NCBI RefSeq assembly: GCF_027214025.1
Contig: NZ_JAPWHB010000004.1
Location: forward strand, 186,001 to 250,000
Direction: 5' to 3'
Length of the DNA stretch: 64,000 bases
Source of the DNA: Parahoeflea alexandrii
GTDB taxonomy: Bacteria > Pseudomonadota > Alphaproteobacteria > Rhizobiales > Rhizobiaceae
The first letter of the stretch is position 1. Each line of letters opens with the position of its first letter. The translations under genes and the position numbers were made by a program. Below, one piece after another: positions 41,533 through 49,566 of this stretch. The notes beneath the pieces are model-generated. The model was not told the DNA's origin. It did no database searches and saw only the letters and a program-made list of their open reading frames with translations.

Positions 41533-42472
41533 CATCCTGATCATCGGCAAGGACTCGAAGTACGGCCTGACCAAGGACAGCCTGCTGCTCGAGGAGGCGA
41601 TCCGCGCCGCCGGCCTGCCCCATTCGATCGGCCACGCCGACCACAAGGGCCGGCCGTTCAGGGAGCGTCTGCTCAGAACCCGGCGCGCGCGCATCGCCAT
41701 CCATATCGAGCGGGTTTACCCGGCCTGGTACTCCGCCGCCGACATCCATTACCTGCTGCCCAACCAGGAGCGCTTTCCGCGCCGCCACCTCGGCCGCCTC
41801 CGGCATATCGACCTGGTGCTGTGCAAGAGCCGGCACGCCGCCGATGTGTTTTCCAAAGAAGGCGCTGAAACGTTTTTCCTCGGCTTCACCTCGGAAGACA
41901 GGGCGTCTGCCACGACACCCAAGGACCGAGACAGGTTTGTCCACATTGCCGGCGCCAGCACGCTCAAGGGCACGGAAGCCGTGCTGGCGGCATGGCGGGC
42001 TCACCCGGAGTGGCCGGAGTTGACGCTGGTGATGAACGCCAAGCTGGCACCGTCCTCGGTGCCGTCCAATGTCAGGCTGATCAGCGAATATCTCGGCGAC
42101 GAGGAGATGCGCGCCCTGCAAAATGCCTGCGGCATCCATCTCTGTCCCTCGCAGGCGGAAGGTTGGGGCCATTACATCGTCGAGGCGATGTCGACCGGCG
42201 CCGTGGTGATCACCACCGACGCCCCGCCGATGAACGAACTGGTGGATGCACAGTCGGGCCTGCTGGTCGAGGCCGCGTCAAGCACCCCGCGCCATCTCGG
42301 TACCTGTTTCCAGGTGGACCAGTCGGCATTCGAGGCCGCCATCGTCAAGACGATGGCAATGCCGGCGGACCAGAAGGCACAAATCGGCGCCCGCGCACGC
42401 GCCGGCTTCGACGCGATACGATCCGGCTTTGGCGACCGGCTGAAAGACCTTCTGGGCAGTGACCGCCGATGA
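41525..42472 (+). CDS. lpsE: LPS core glycosyltransferase LpsE
   Basis: The 315-residue GT4-type glycosyltransferase has a shortened N-terminal half (MLDILIIGKDSKYGLTKDSLLLEEAI). The donor-binding signature is CPSQAEGWGHYIVEAMSTGAVVITTDAPPMNELV. It should add a sugar to the LPS core; donor and linkage are unknown. It overlaps lpsB by 8 nt and lpsD by 4 nt, giving a tightly coupled lpsBED operon. The long upstream extension of the frame lies inside lpsB and is not part of the gene. Confidence 0.88.
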   Translation: MLDILIIGKDSKYGLTKDSLLLEEAIRAAGLPHSIGHADHKGRPFRERLLRTRRARIAIHIERVYPAWYSAADIHYLLPNQERFPRRHLGRLRHIDLVLCKSRHAADVFSKEGAETFFLGFTSEDRASATTPKDRDRFVHIAGASTLKGTEAVLAAWRAHPEWPELTLVMNAKLAPSSVPSNVRLISEYLGDEEMRALQNACGIHLCPSQAEGWGHYIVEAMSTGAVVITTDAPPMNELVDAQSGLLVEAASSTPRHLGTCFQVDQSAFEAAIVKTMAMPADQKAQIGARARAGFDAIRSGFGDRLKDLLGSDRR

Positions 42473-43512
42473 ACCTGCTGCACCTGTCGAGCGAAAAGGG
42501 ACTTCGCGGCGGTGAGCAGCAGCTGATGCTGCTGGCAGGACAGACAAAACCGGGGATCGCCGAATGGTATGGCGTGCCGGGCAAATCCGGGTTGTTCAGG
42601 AGCCTCCCCGCGGAGGCGAAGAAACTGCCGGTCAAGTGCCGCGGGATGCTTGATGTGGCTTCGATCATGCGGATCAGGAACCTGCTGGGCGCGGAGAACA
42701 TCGATCTCGTGCACGCCCACTCCAACCGGGCGCACAAGACGGCCGTTGCGGCAACGCTTGGCGGACGGCAGCGCCTGATCGTCTCGCGGCGCAACGCGTT
42801 CAGATGCCGGGGCGGCCTGGTCTACCGCGCGGCGGATCAGTTCATCACCATCTCGAAGGCCGGTTACCAGGCCCTTCGCGACGGTGGCGTCGCCGGCAAC
42901 CGGATCGAGATCATTCACGATGCGGTGGACGAGGCAGCGCTTGCCGCCGCCCTGCCCGAGCGTCTGGGCTTTGGCGAAGACACCACGCTCATCCTCTGCG
43001 TCGCCGCCTTCACCGCCGAAAAGGACCATGACACCCTGCTCACGGCCTGGGACCTCGCGCACAGGAGGGCGGCGAATGCGCATCTCGTCCTGGCCGGCGA
43101 CGGGCCCGGGCTCGCGGCGATGCGCCGCCAGGCCGCCGGTCTGCCGAGGGTGACCTTCCTGGGCTGGCGCGATGACGTGGCCGCGCTGATCAAGGGCGCC
43201 GACATCGTAACGCTGGCGTCCCGCGAGGAAGGGCTTGGCTCGAGCCTGTGCGCGGCACAATGGGCCGGCAGGCCGGTGGCAGCCACCGCAGCCGGCGGCA
43301 TTGTCGAAGCCGTCGCCGACAAGGCGACAGGGCTGTTGAGCCCGCCGGGCGATGCCGAAGCGTTGGCGAATAACCTGATTGCCCTGTCCGAAGATGCCGC
43401 AATGCGCAGGGACTATGGCGAGGCCGCCGCCAGACGCGCCCGTCAGATGTTCTCGCTCGAGAGCTTTCTTGCCCGGCACATCGAGATCTACAGCCGTCTC
43501 GCCGGCGCCTGA
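42469..43512 (+). CDS. lpsD: LPS core glycosyltransferase LpsD
   Basis: A 347-residue GT4 glycosyltransferase starting NLLHLSSEKGLRGGEQQLMLL (the acceptor-domain GGxE-like motif). The donor-domain segments are LCVAAFTAEKDHDTLLTAW and LASREEGLGSSLCAAQWAGRPVAATAAGGIVEAV. It is assigned as LpsD by position after lpsE and by the overall cluster order known from Sinorhizobium; the specificity is inferred to be an LPS-core hexose or uronic acid. The start overlaps the lpsE stop (ATGA). It converges on lpsC. Confidence 0.85.
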   Translation: MNLLHLSSEKGLRGGEQQLMLLAGQTKPGIAEWYGVPGKSGLFRSLPAEAKKLPVKCRGMLDVASIMRIRNLLGAENIDLVHAHSNRAHKTAVAATLGGRQRLIVSRRNAFRCRGGLVYRAADQFITISKAGYQALRDGGVAGNRIEIIHDAVDEAALAAALPERLGFGEDTTLILCVAAFTAEKDHDTLLTAWDLAHRRAANAHLVLAGDGPGLAAMRRQAAGLPRVTFLGWRDDVAALIKGADIVTLASREEGLGSSLCAAQWAGRPVAATAAGGIVEAVADKATGLLSPPGDAEALANNLIALSEDAAMRRDYGEAAARRARQMFSLESFLARHIEIYSRLAGA

Positions 43513-43541
43513 GGGCCGCGACGGATAGCCCGGCCCGGCCG

Positions 43542-44306
43542 CTAGCGCTGCCGTCGCTGCCCGCTGCGGCGGTCGACATAGACGATCATGTATTTCCAGA
43601 ACACCGTCTGCCCGTGGATCCAGGCATTGACGAACCCCTCGACGCCGCCAAGGAAGCCGCGCTTGAGGACGTAGGTCTTGAAAAACGCCCCCAACGCGTG
43701 CGCGAACGGGCTTGGCAGCGAAACCTTGCGGCCCGCCTGCTTCAACTGTTCGGCGCCAAGCACCGAATAGTGCTGTCCCTTCGCCAGCGCCTGGCCGAGC
43801 GAACGCACGGTGAAATGGTCGAGATGATGGATGAGCGTCCCCGTCGGGCGGTCGGTCTCGGCGAATTCATGCACCTTTTTCAGGTTGAAATGGGCGGCAT
43901 CCTTGAGGAACAGCCTGAGCGGCGCATCCGGCCACCAGCCGGAATGCCGGAACGGCTTGCCGAGAAAATAGGACAGCCGCGGGATCCGGTAGGCGTCGTG
44001 CTTCGCGGCCGCGACAGTGGAGAGGATTTCGTCGGCGAGAACCGCGGGAACCCGCTCATCGGCATCGAGCGACAACACCCAGTCGCACCCCGCCTGGGTC
44101 CGGGCAAACTCCTTCTGGTCGCCGAACCCGTTGAAGTCGCGGACGATGACCCTTGCCTTGAAGGAGTCTGCGATATCCCGCGTCACATCATCGCTGTGGC
44201 TGTCGACAACCACGATCTCGTCACAGAAGTGCAGGCTCTCCAGCAATCCAGGCAGCATCTCTGCCTCGTTGCGGGTGATGATGACGGCGCTGATCGTCGG
44301 CTTCAT
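43542..44306 (-). CDS. lpsC: GT2 LPS core glycosyltransferase LpsC
   Basis: A 254-residue family-2 glycosyltransferase of the WaaE/KdtX-like type: SAVIITRNEAEMLPGLLESL (nucleotide binding), the metal-binding VLSLDADERVP and SYFLGKPFRHSGWWPDAPLRLF, with a C-terminal membrane-associated helix. It probably adds a glucose- or galactose-type residue to the inner core at the cytoplasmic membrane. It follows lrp on the same strand after 30 nt and is convergent with lpsBED. GGAG lies 9-13 nt before the ATG. Confidence 0.9.
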   Translation of the reverse strand: MKPTISAVIITRNEAEMLPGLLESLHFCDEIVVVDSHSDDVTRDIADSFKARVIVRDFNGFGDQKEFARTQAGCDWVLSLDADERVPAVLADEILSTVAAAKHDAYRIPRLSYFLGKPFRHSGWWPDAPLRLFLKDAAHFNLKKVHEFAETDRPTGTLIHHLDHFTVRSLGQALAKGQHYSVLGAEQLKQAGRKVSLPSPFAHALGAFFKTYVLKRGFLGGVEGFVNAWIHGQTVFWKYMIVYVDRRSGQRRQR

Positions 44307-44336
44307 TCATCTGCCTCCATCATCCTGGAAAACCGC

Positions 44337-44807
44337 CTACAGCGCCACCAGTCCCTCGTCCTTGACCTGACGGATGGTCAGCATGGTTCTGACCGTGTCG
44401 ACGTTCTCGGCGGCCGTCAGTTCCTCGATGACGAAATCCTGGAAATGGCTGAGATTGCGCGCCACGCAATGCAGCAGGAAATCGCTTTCGCCCGACACCA
44501 TCCAGGTTTCCCGCACGATCGGCCATTCATTGGTCCTGGCGGCAAACGCCTTCAGGTTGGCATCGGTCTGGTGCTTGAGCCCGACCATGCAGAACGCCAC
44601 GAGGTCGAAGCCGAGGCTCGGCGCATTCAGCTGCGCCCGGTAGCCGCGGATGATTCCTGCCTGCTCGAGCTTGCGCACGCGCCTCAGACACGGCGGCGCG
44701 GAGATGCCGACCCGCTCCGACAGGTCGACATTCGTCATGCGCCCGTCCTTCTGCAGCTCACGCAGGATCTTGAGGTCGATTGCATCGAGTTCGGCCTTGA
44801 TCGCCAT
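44337..44807 (-). CDS. lrp: Lrp/AsnC-family regulator of the lps region
   Basis: The 156-residue protein has an N-terminal winged helix-turn-helix (AIDLKILRELQKDGRMTNVDLSERVGISAPPCLRRVRKLE) and a C-terminal RAM effector domain (about 65-150) that binds amino acids and drives octamer formation. It lies directly upstream of lpsC and divergent from trxB, as the lrp next to lpsC does in Sinorhizobium (there called lrp3, from memory). The start at ATG 44807 has AGGGAAAATTTC upstream; the longer frame is rejected. Confidence 0.93.
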   Translation of the reverse strand: MAIKAELDAIDLKILRELQKDGRMTNVDLSERVGISAPPCLRRVRKLEQAGIIRGYRAQLNAPSLGFDLVAFCMVGLKHQTDANLKAFAARTNEWPIVRETWMVSGESDFLLHCVARNLSHFQDFVIEELTAAENVDTVRTMLTIRQVKDEGLVAL

Positions 44808-45092
44808 GAAATTTTCCCTGTCTTCAGCACCGCCGTCCCGCAGGAAAACCGCAGGCCAACGAAACTTAATTGCGTCAGCGCGCAGCATCTGTAAAGCCTC
44901 CGCGGCTTTCCTGACGCGAAGTTCTGTGCGTAACTGTGCGGGCAAGCTTGAAACACTGGCTCACCCGCACCTAAATGGTGGTAAGTCGCAGACCATTGTG
45001 GCGCATCCTGCCAAAAACTTGGCTTTCGTCATTGATGCGTCACCGGGGATGCCCCAAACTGGCATTCGCAACCATTGTTTCAGGATCGTTCC
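44808..45092. other. lrp / trxB divergent control region
   Basis: 285 nt with no gene. It includes TGCG-N6-CGCA at 44871-44884, similar to the ATGCG-N5-CGCAT palindrome upstream of the putative sRNA at 47190. It is therefore a possible LsrB/VtlR site for lrp-lpsC (inference). Confidence 0.4.
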
Positions 45093-46067
45093 ATGTCCAC
45101 TCGCCACGTCCCCGTCCTCATCATCGGCTCAGGCCCCGCCGGCTACACCGCCGCGATCTATGCCGCGCGCGCCATGCTCAAACCGGTGCTGATCGCCGGC
45201 ATGGAACAGGGCGGACAGTTGATGATCACCACGGATGTCGAGAACTATCCCGGCTACGCCGATCCGGTGCAGGGTCCCTGGATGATGGAGCAGATGCTCA
45301 AGCAGGCCGAACATGTCGGCGCCGAAATCGTCAACGACCTTGTCACCGAGGTCGAACTGACCAACCGGCCGTTCACGGTGACGACGGATTCCGGCGCGGT
45401 GTGGACCTGCGACGCGCTGATCATTGCGACCGGCGCCCAAGCCAAGTGGCTCGGCATCCCGACCGAGAAGGACTTCATGGGCTTTGGCGTCTCGGCTTGC
45501 GCCACCTGCGACGGGTTCTTCTACCGCGGCAAGAAAGTCATCGTGGTCGGCGGCGGCAACTCCGCGGTCGAAGAGGCGCTGTACCTTTCCAACCTTGCAG
45601 CGCATGTCACCGTGGTTCACCGCCGCGATTCCTTCCGCTCGGAAAAGATCCTGCAGCAGCGGCTGTTCGAGAAAGACAATATCGACGTGATCTGGGACAC
45701 CGAGGTGGTCGAATACCTGGGCACGCCGGCAAAGCCGCCGATGCCCGCCTCCGTCACCGGCGTGCGGCTGAAGAACCGCAAGACCGGGCTCACCACCGAC
45801 ATGCCAATCGACGGCGTCTTCGTCGCCATCGGGCACGCGCCCGCCGTCAGCCTGTTCAAGGACAAGCTCAAGCACAAGGCGAACGGTTATCTGTGGACAG
45901 CGGCGGATTCGACTGCCACGGATGTTCCCGGCGTCTTTGCCGCCGGCGATGTCACCGACGACATCTACCGTCAGGCGGTCACCGCAGCCGGTATGGGATG
46001 CATGGCGGCCTTGGAGGCCGAGCGCTATCTGGCAGGTCACGTCAGGCACGCCGAAGCCGCCGAATAG
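45093..46067 (+). CDS. trxB: Thioredoxin reductase
   Basis: The 324-residue flavoenzyme reduces thioredoxin with NADPH. The FAD site is VLIIGSGPAGYTAAIYAARAML, the redox-active pair is CATCDG (in ACATCDGFFYRGKKVIVVGGGNSAVEEAL), and the C-terminal FAD motif is GVFAAGDVTDDIYRQAVTAAGMGC. It is full length. The start at ATG 45093 follows CAGGATCGTTCC. It is next to lsrB, whose Sinorhizobium counterpart is a redox-responsive LysR regulator, so shared redox biology is plausible. Confidence 0.98.
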   Translation: MSTRHVPVLIIGSGPAGYTAAIYAARAMLKPVLIAGMEQGGQLMITTDVENYPGYADPVQGPWMMEQMLKQAEHVGAEIVNDLVTEVELTNRPFTVTTDSGAVWTCDALIIATGAQAKWLGIPTEKDFMGFGVSACATCDGFFYRGKKVIVVGGGNSAVEEALYLSNLAAHVTVVHRRDSFRSEKILQQRLFEKDNIDVIWDTEVVEYLGTPAKPPMPASVTGVRLKNRKTGLTTDMPIDGVFVAIGHAPAVSLFKDKLKHKANGYLWTAADSTATDVPGVFAAGDVTDDIYRQAVTAAGMGCMAALEAERYLAGHVRHAEAAE

Positions 46068-46122
46068 GCGCATAAGCGCCGGATAGAGGCCCGACCAACG
46101 GGCCAAGGGGGACGAGAGCGCG

Positions 46123-47019
46123 ATGCCACTCGACTGGGACAAACTGCGCATTTTCCATGCCGCCGCGGAAGCCGGCTCCTTCACCCATGCCGCCGAGAAG
46201 CTGCATCTGTCGCAATCCGCCATATCAAGGCAGGTCTCCGCGCTGGAAATGGATATCGGCGCCAAGCTGTTTCACCGCCACGCCCGCGGCCTGATCCTGT
46301 CCGAACAGGGCGAGATCCTCTACCAGACCGCGCACGAAGTGCTGATGAAGCTGGAATCGGTGCGCAACCAGCTGACCGAAACCCGCGAGCGGCCATCGGG
46401 CAAATTGCGCGTCACCACCACGGTTGGCTTCGGCCAGGGCTGGCTCACCGAGAAGGTGCAGGAATTCCAGACGCTCTATCCCGACGTCCAGGTGCAACTG
46501 CTGCTCGACAACGAGGAACTCGACGTCAACATGCGCCAGGCCGATTGCGCCATCCGCCTGCGCCAGCCGCAGCAACCCGACCTGATCCAGCGCCGCCTGT
46601 TCACGGTGCACATGCACATCTACGCCTCGCCCACCTACCTGGCGCGTCATGGAGAACCCAAGACCATCGAGGATCTCGACAACCACCGAATCATCACCTT
46701 CGGCGAACCCGCTCCGGCTTATCTGACTGATGTGAACTGGCTTGAAACCGCCGGCCGCAGCCCGGAAAACCGGCGTCAGGCGCAACTGCAGATCAACAAT
46801 TTGCCGTCGGTCCGGCGGGCCACGCTCAACGGCGCCGGCATTTCGCTGCTGCCCGATTACATGATCAACCGCGACCTGGCGCTGGTGCAGCTCAATCTTA
46901 CCGCCGACATTCCCTCATTCGACACCTATTTCTGCTATGCGGAGGAAATGAAAAACGCGGCTAAACTCAAAGCCTTCCGTGATTTCCTGATCTCGAAGGC
47001 GCGCAACTGGAGTTTCTGA
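46123..47019 (+). CDS. lsrB: LysR-type regulator LsrB/VtlR
   Basis: 298 residues. An N-terminal LysR helix-turn-helix (MPLDWDKLRIFHAAAEAGSFTHAAEKLHLSQSAISRQVSALE) precedes a substrate-binding-like effector domain (about 90-295). The neighbourhood (trxB, lrp, lpsC) and the sequence fit LsrB of Sinorhizobium, which controls LPS, glutathione and redox genes, and VtlR of Brucella and Agrobacterium, which activates AbcR small RNAs and genes for short DUF1127 proteins (both recalled). A probable AbcR-type sRNA begins about 170 nt downstream with a LysR box in front. It follows trxB after 55 nt and may be co-transcribed. Confidence 0.9.
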   Translation: MPLDWDKLRIFHAAAEAGSFTHAAEKLHLSQSAISRQVSALEMDIGAKLFHRHARGLILSEQGEILYQTAHEVLMKLESVRNQLTETRERPSGKLRVTTTVGFGQGWLTEKVQEFQTLYPDVQVQLLLDNEELDVNMRQADCAIRLRQPQQPDLIQRRLFTVHMHIYASPTYLARHGEPKTIEDLDNHRIITFGEPAPAYLTDVNWLETAGRSPENRRQAQLQINNLPSVRRATLNGAGISLLPDYMINRDLALVQLNLTADIPSFDTYFCYAEEMKNAAKLKAFRDFLISKARNWSF

Positions 47020-47117
47020 TCGAACACGCCTTAGCGCCGGATCGGAGCAGGCGACCTTCATCTGATCAATGATTTTGCATATATTTTTTTGCCTGCTTTT
47101 TAATCAATCCGGTTGCC

Positions 47118-47132
47118 ATGCGCTATCCGCAT
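47118..47132 (+). promoter_or_regulatory. LysR box (T-N11-A) before the sRNA
   Basis: ATGCG-CTATC-CGCAT is a perfect 5+5+5 palindrome containing T-N11-A, the LysR-family recognition geometry. Further partial repeats (GCAT-N7-ATGC) follow to 47143. The palindrome centre is about 65 bp before the inferred sRNA start, the standard place for a LysR recognition site. Confidence 0.6.
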
Positions 47133-47154
47133 AGCTGACATGCACATCATTGCC

Positions 47155-47183
47155 TTGCGCATTGCATAAATAAGCACCATATC
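47155..47183 (+). promoter_or_regulatory. Candidate promoter of the sRNA
   Basis: TTGCGC (47155-47160) and CATATC (47178-47183) are 17 nt apart, placing the start near 47189-47190, exactly at the base of the first stem-loop. The -10 match is modest, as expected for an activated promoter. Confidence 0.5.
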
Positions 47184-47189
47184 GACTAC

Positions 47190-47310
47190 AGCTGATGCAC
47201 CTTTGGCGGCCTACTCCTCCCAGTGCCGCCGCATGAGCTGTTCCCCTCTGGAGGTTTTTTGACCTTCATACCTATTGGGCCCGAGAGCAATCTCGCGGCC
47301 CATTTTTTTT
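47190..47310 (+). ncRNA. Probable AbcR-type small regulatory RNA
   Basis: About 120 nt. The first stem-loop pairs CAGCTGATGC (47189-47198) with GCATGAGCTG (47231-47240, one mismatch). Above it, GGCGGC / GCCGCC display a 14-nt loop, CTACTCCTCCCAGT, complementary to Shine-Dalgarno sequences. Next is a single-stranded stretch TTCCCCTCTGGAGG with a second anti-SD motif. It ends at an intrinsic terminator: TGGGCC / GGCCCA plus CGAGA / TCTCG, then eight T residues (47276-47310). CUCCCAG-type exposed motifs, length and position next to lsrB/vtlR fit AbcR RNAs, Hfq-dependent repressors of ABC-transporter mRNAs in Rhizobiales. The family assignment is from memory. Confidence 0.72.
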
Positions 47311-47380
47311 GGCTTGCGCCAGCCGGTGCCGGATCCTGCTCCCGTTCGGGATCGGACCCGGCCCGCGCAGCCTCTCATGC

Positions 47381-48418
47381 TCATCCGGCCGAAAGCGAAA
47401 GATTCCTGGCCGATCCCGGGTTCGCATGGCCATCCAGGCAATCCAGGCTGATCAGCGTCTCGCGCACGGCCTGGTCGATGGGTGTGTGAGGCTCCGCGCC
47501 AAGGAACGCCACCAGCCTGTCATTCCGCATATGCAACTCTCTCTGCCAGAGATAGCGCATTTCCAGCAGCTCCCGGAATACGGGAACGAAGGGTTGGGCC
47601 AGACGCAGCGCCCACCAGGGAAAGCGCTTGATCGGCAGTTCGGTCCGGCCGGTGACGCGGCGGATGGCATTGGCCAGCTGCCGGCCGTCATGATCCCAGA
47701 ACCCTTCCATGTGAAACCGGGCAAAGGATGGCAGTTCATCCGCCCGGGCGACCAGCCGCACCATGGTCTCGGCGACATCGGGCAGATAGGCCCATTGATG
47801 CCCGACGCCAGGATCGGAGGGGTTGGTGATCGTCTTGACTGGCGCGCCCGGCTTGACCACCCCCTGGGCAAACCAGCTGCCGCCCGCGCCGGGACCGAAG
47901 AAGTCCCCTGCCCTGACAAGGATCACCTGGGTCCCGCGCCGGGCCGCAGCCTCCAGCCGCTCCTCCAGTGCAACGCGGATCTTGCCCTTGACCGTTGACG
48001 GGTTCTGCTGACTGTCCTCGGCAATCGACCCGAAGGTCTCCGGTCCGAAATTGTAAACATTTCCCGGCATCAGGATGCGGGCGCCGCTCGCTTCCGCCGC
48101 GGCGATGGTGTTGTCGATCATCGGCAGCACCAGCTTGCCCCAGTTGCGGTATCCGGGCGGATTGACCGCGTGCACGATCAGGCCGACGCCGGCGGCGGCC
48201 TTGATCACATCGTCCCGGTTCATCGCATCGCCATCGACCCAGTCGTATTCCGGCGACTTGACGGCGTTGGCAGCCGCATTCCGGTGCATCGCCCGCACGC
48301 TGTAGCCATTGGCCAGAAGTTTCGTGGCAACCGCGCCGCCAACCCCGCCGGTTGCCCCGAGGATCAGCGCCAACGGCTTGTGTCCGGAATGCGCTGCATG
48401 CTGTTCGTTCTCAGTCAT
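47381..48418 (-). CDS. NAD-dependent epimerase/dehydratase (extended SDR)
   Basis: The 345-residue SDR-like protein has an N-terminal Rossmann motif LALILGATGGVGGAVATKLLANGYSVRAMHR. A Y-x-x-x-K pair of the classical active site is not evident, so it may be an atypical NmrA- or epimerase-like reductase. The start at ATG 48418 is chosen for GGAGAGCAAG just upstream; a TTG and an ATG further up lack this. It is divergent from the LysR gene at 48511, its probable regulator. Confidence 0.85.
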   Translation of the reverse strand: MTENEQHAAHSGHKPLALILGATGGVGGAVATKLLANGYSVRAMHRNAAANAVKSPEYDWVDGDAMNRDDVIKAAAGVGLIVHAVNPPGYRNWGKLVLPMIDNTIAAAEASGARILMPGNVYNFGPETFGSIAEDSQQNPSTVKGKIRVALEERLEAAARRGTQVILVRAGDFFGPGAGGSWFAQGVVKPGAPVKTITNPSDPGVGHQWAYLPDVAETMVRLVARADELPSFARFHMEGFWDHDGRQLANAIRRVTGRTELPIKRFPWWALRLAQPFVPVFRELLEMRYLWQRELHMRNDRLVAFLGAEPHTPIDQAVRETLISLDCLDGHANPGSARNLSLSAG

Positions 48419-48483
48419 CTTGCTCTCCATCAGTTTCGATGAGGCCAATATGGTCGAGAGCCTTGCTAAACGGAATTGCGATA

Positions 48484-48500
48484 ATATCTGGAACTGATAT
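48484..48500. promoter_or_regulatory. Palindrome in SDR / LysR divergent region
   Basis: ATATC-TGGAACT-GATAT, a perfect 5+7+5 inverted repeat, lies 10 nt upstream of the LysR start codon. It is a candidate autoregulatory site, though it does not show the T-N11-A spacing exactly. Confidence 0.45.
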
Positions 48501-48510
48501 ACATTTTTGT

Positions 48511-49422
48511 ATGACTAAATCTGTGCTTGACTGGGATCACTACCGCACCTTGCTCGCCATCCTCGAGGAAGGATCGCAGTCGGGCGCCGCGCGTTCCCTG
48601 GGGCTCACGCAGCCCACCATCGCCCGGCATCTCGATGCGCTCGAAGCGGCTGCGGGCAAACCGCTGTTCCTGCGTTCGCATCAGGGCCTGCTACCCACCG
48701 AAACGGCGCTGAGCATGCGCTCCTATGCCGAGACCATGGCTGCTAGCGCCGCGGCCCTGGCGCGGGCTGCCTCCGGGGACAGCGAAAGCCCCGAGGGCAC
48801 GGTGCGCATCAGCGCCAGCGAGGTCATCGGGCTGGAAGTTCTGCCGCCAATCCTCAGCGAACTGCAGGAGCGTTATCCGGGGCTGGCGATCGAGCTCTCG
48901 CCCTCCGATGCGGTCGAGGATCTGCTCAAGCAGCAGGCCGACATCGCCGTGCGCATGGTGGAGCCGACCCAGGGCGCCCTGGTCAGCCGCAGGATCGGCG
49001 GCATTCCGACCGGCGCGTTCGCCCATCGCCGCTATCTCGAGCGGCATGGCACGCCCACCACTCTCGCGGATCTGTCCGCACACCGGCTGATCGGCTTCGA
49101 CCGGCAGCTCCCCTATGTCCGCGACGTGTTCAAGGCCTATCCGGTGTTTGCACAGCTGCGCTTCGATTTCCGGTCCGACAGCAATGTCGCCCAGCTGGCG
49201 ATGATCCGGGCCGGCGGCGGCATCGGCATGTGCCAGATCCCCCTCGCCGCCCGCGATCCTGACCTCGTGCGGTTGATGGCAGATCAGATCGAGCCGCACC
49301 TGATGACCTACCTGGTCATGCACGAGAACCTCAGGATGGTTCCCCGCTGCCGCGTTGTCTTCGATGCGCTGGCCGAAGCCCTCATCGCCTACCGCGGCTC
49401 GGCAGCCAAGACGGCAACCTGA
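48511..49422 (+). CDS. LysR-family transcriptional regulator
   Basis: 303 residues: an N-terminal HTH (LDWDHYRTLLAILEEGSQSGAARSLGLTQPTIARHLDALEAAAG) and an effector domain (about 90-295) of the type that often controls a divergent oxidoreductase. Its neighbour on the other strand is the SDR protein. ATG 48511 has no clear Shine-Dalgarno, so leaderless or weak translation is possible. Confidence 0.92.
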   Translation: MTKSVLDWDHYRTLLAILEEGSQSGAARSLGLTQPTIARHLDALEAAAGKPLFLRSHQGLLPTETALSMRSYAETMAASAAALARAASGDSESPEGTVRISASEVIGLEVLPPILSELQERYPGLAIELSPSDAVEDLLKQQADIAVRMVEPTQGALVSRRIGGIPTGAFAHRRYLERHGTPTTLADLSAHRLIGFDRQLPYVRDVFKAYPVFAQLRFDFRSDSNVAQLAMIRAGGGIGMCQIPLAARDPDLVRLMADQIEPHLMTYLVMHENLRMVPRCRVVFDALAEALIAYRGSAAKTAT

Positions 49423-49566
49423 CCGATATGCATATTTATTTATGCTTATCCGTCAGAGTGATCCACTGCCGCGCCGCCACCGTATACCTCGCGGGTTGAC
49501 AGGTGGATGGAACTTTCTCCCGGCAGGACTGTTGTCTTGCGTCGTTCCACGCTCACGGGGTCTCAC

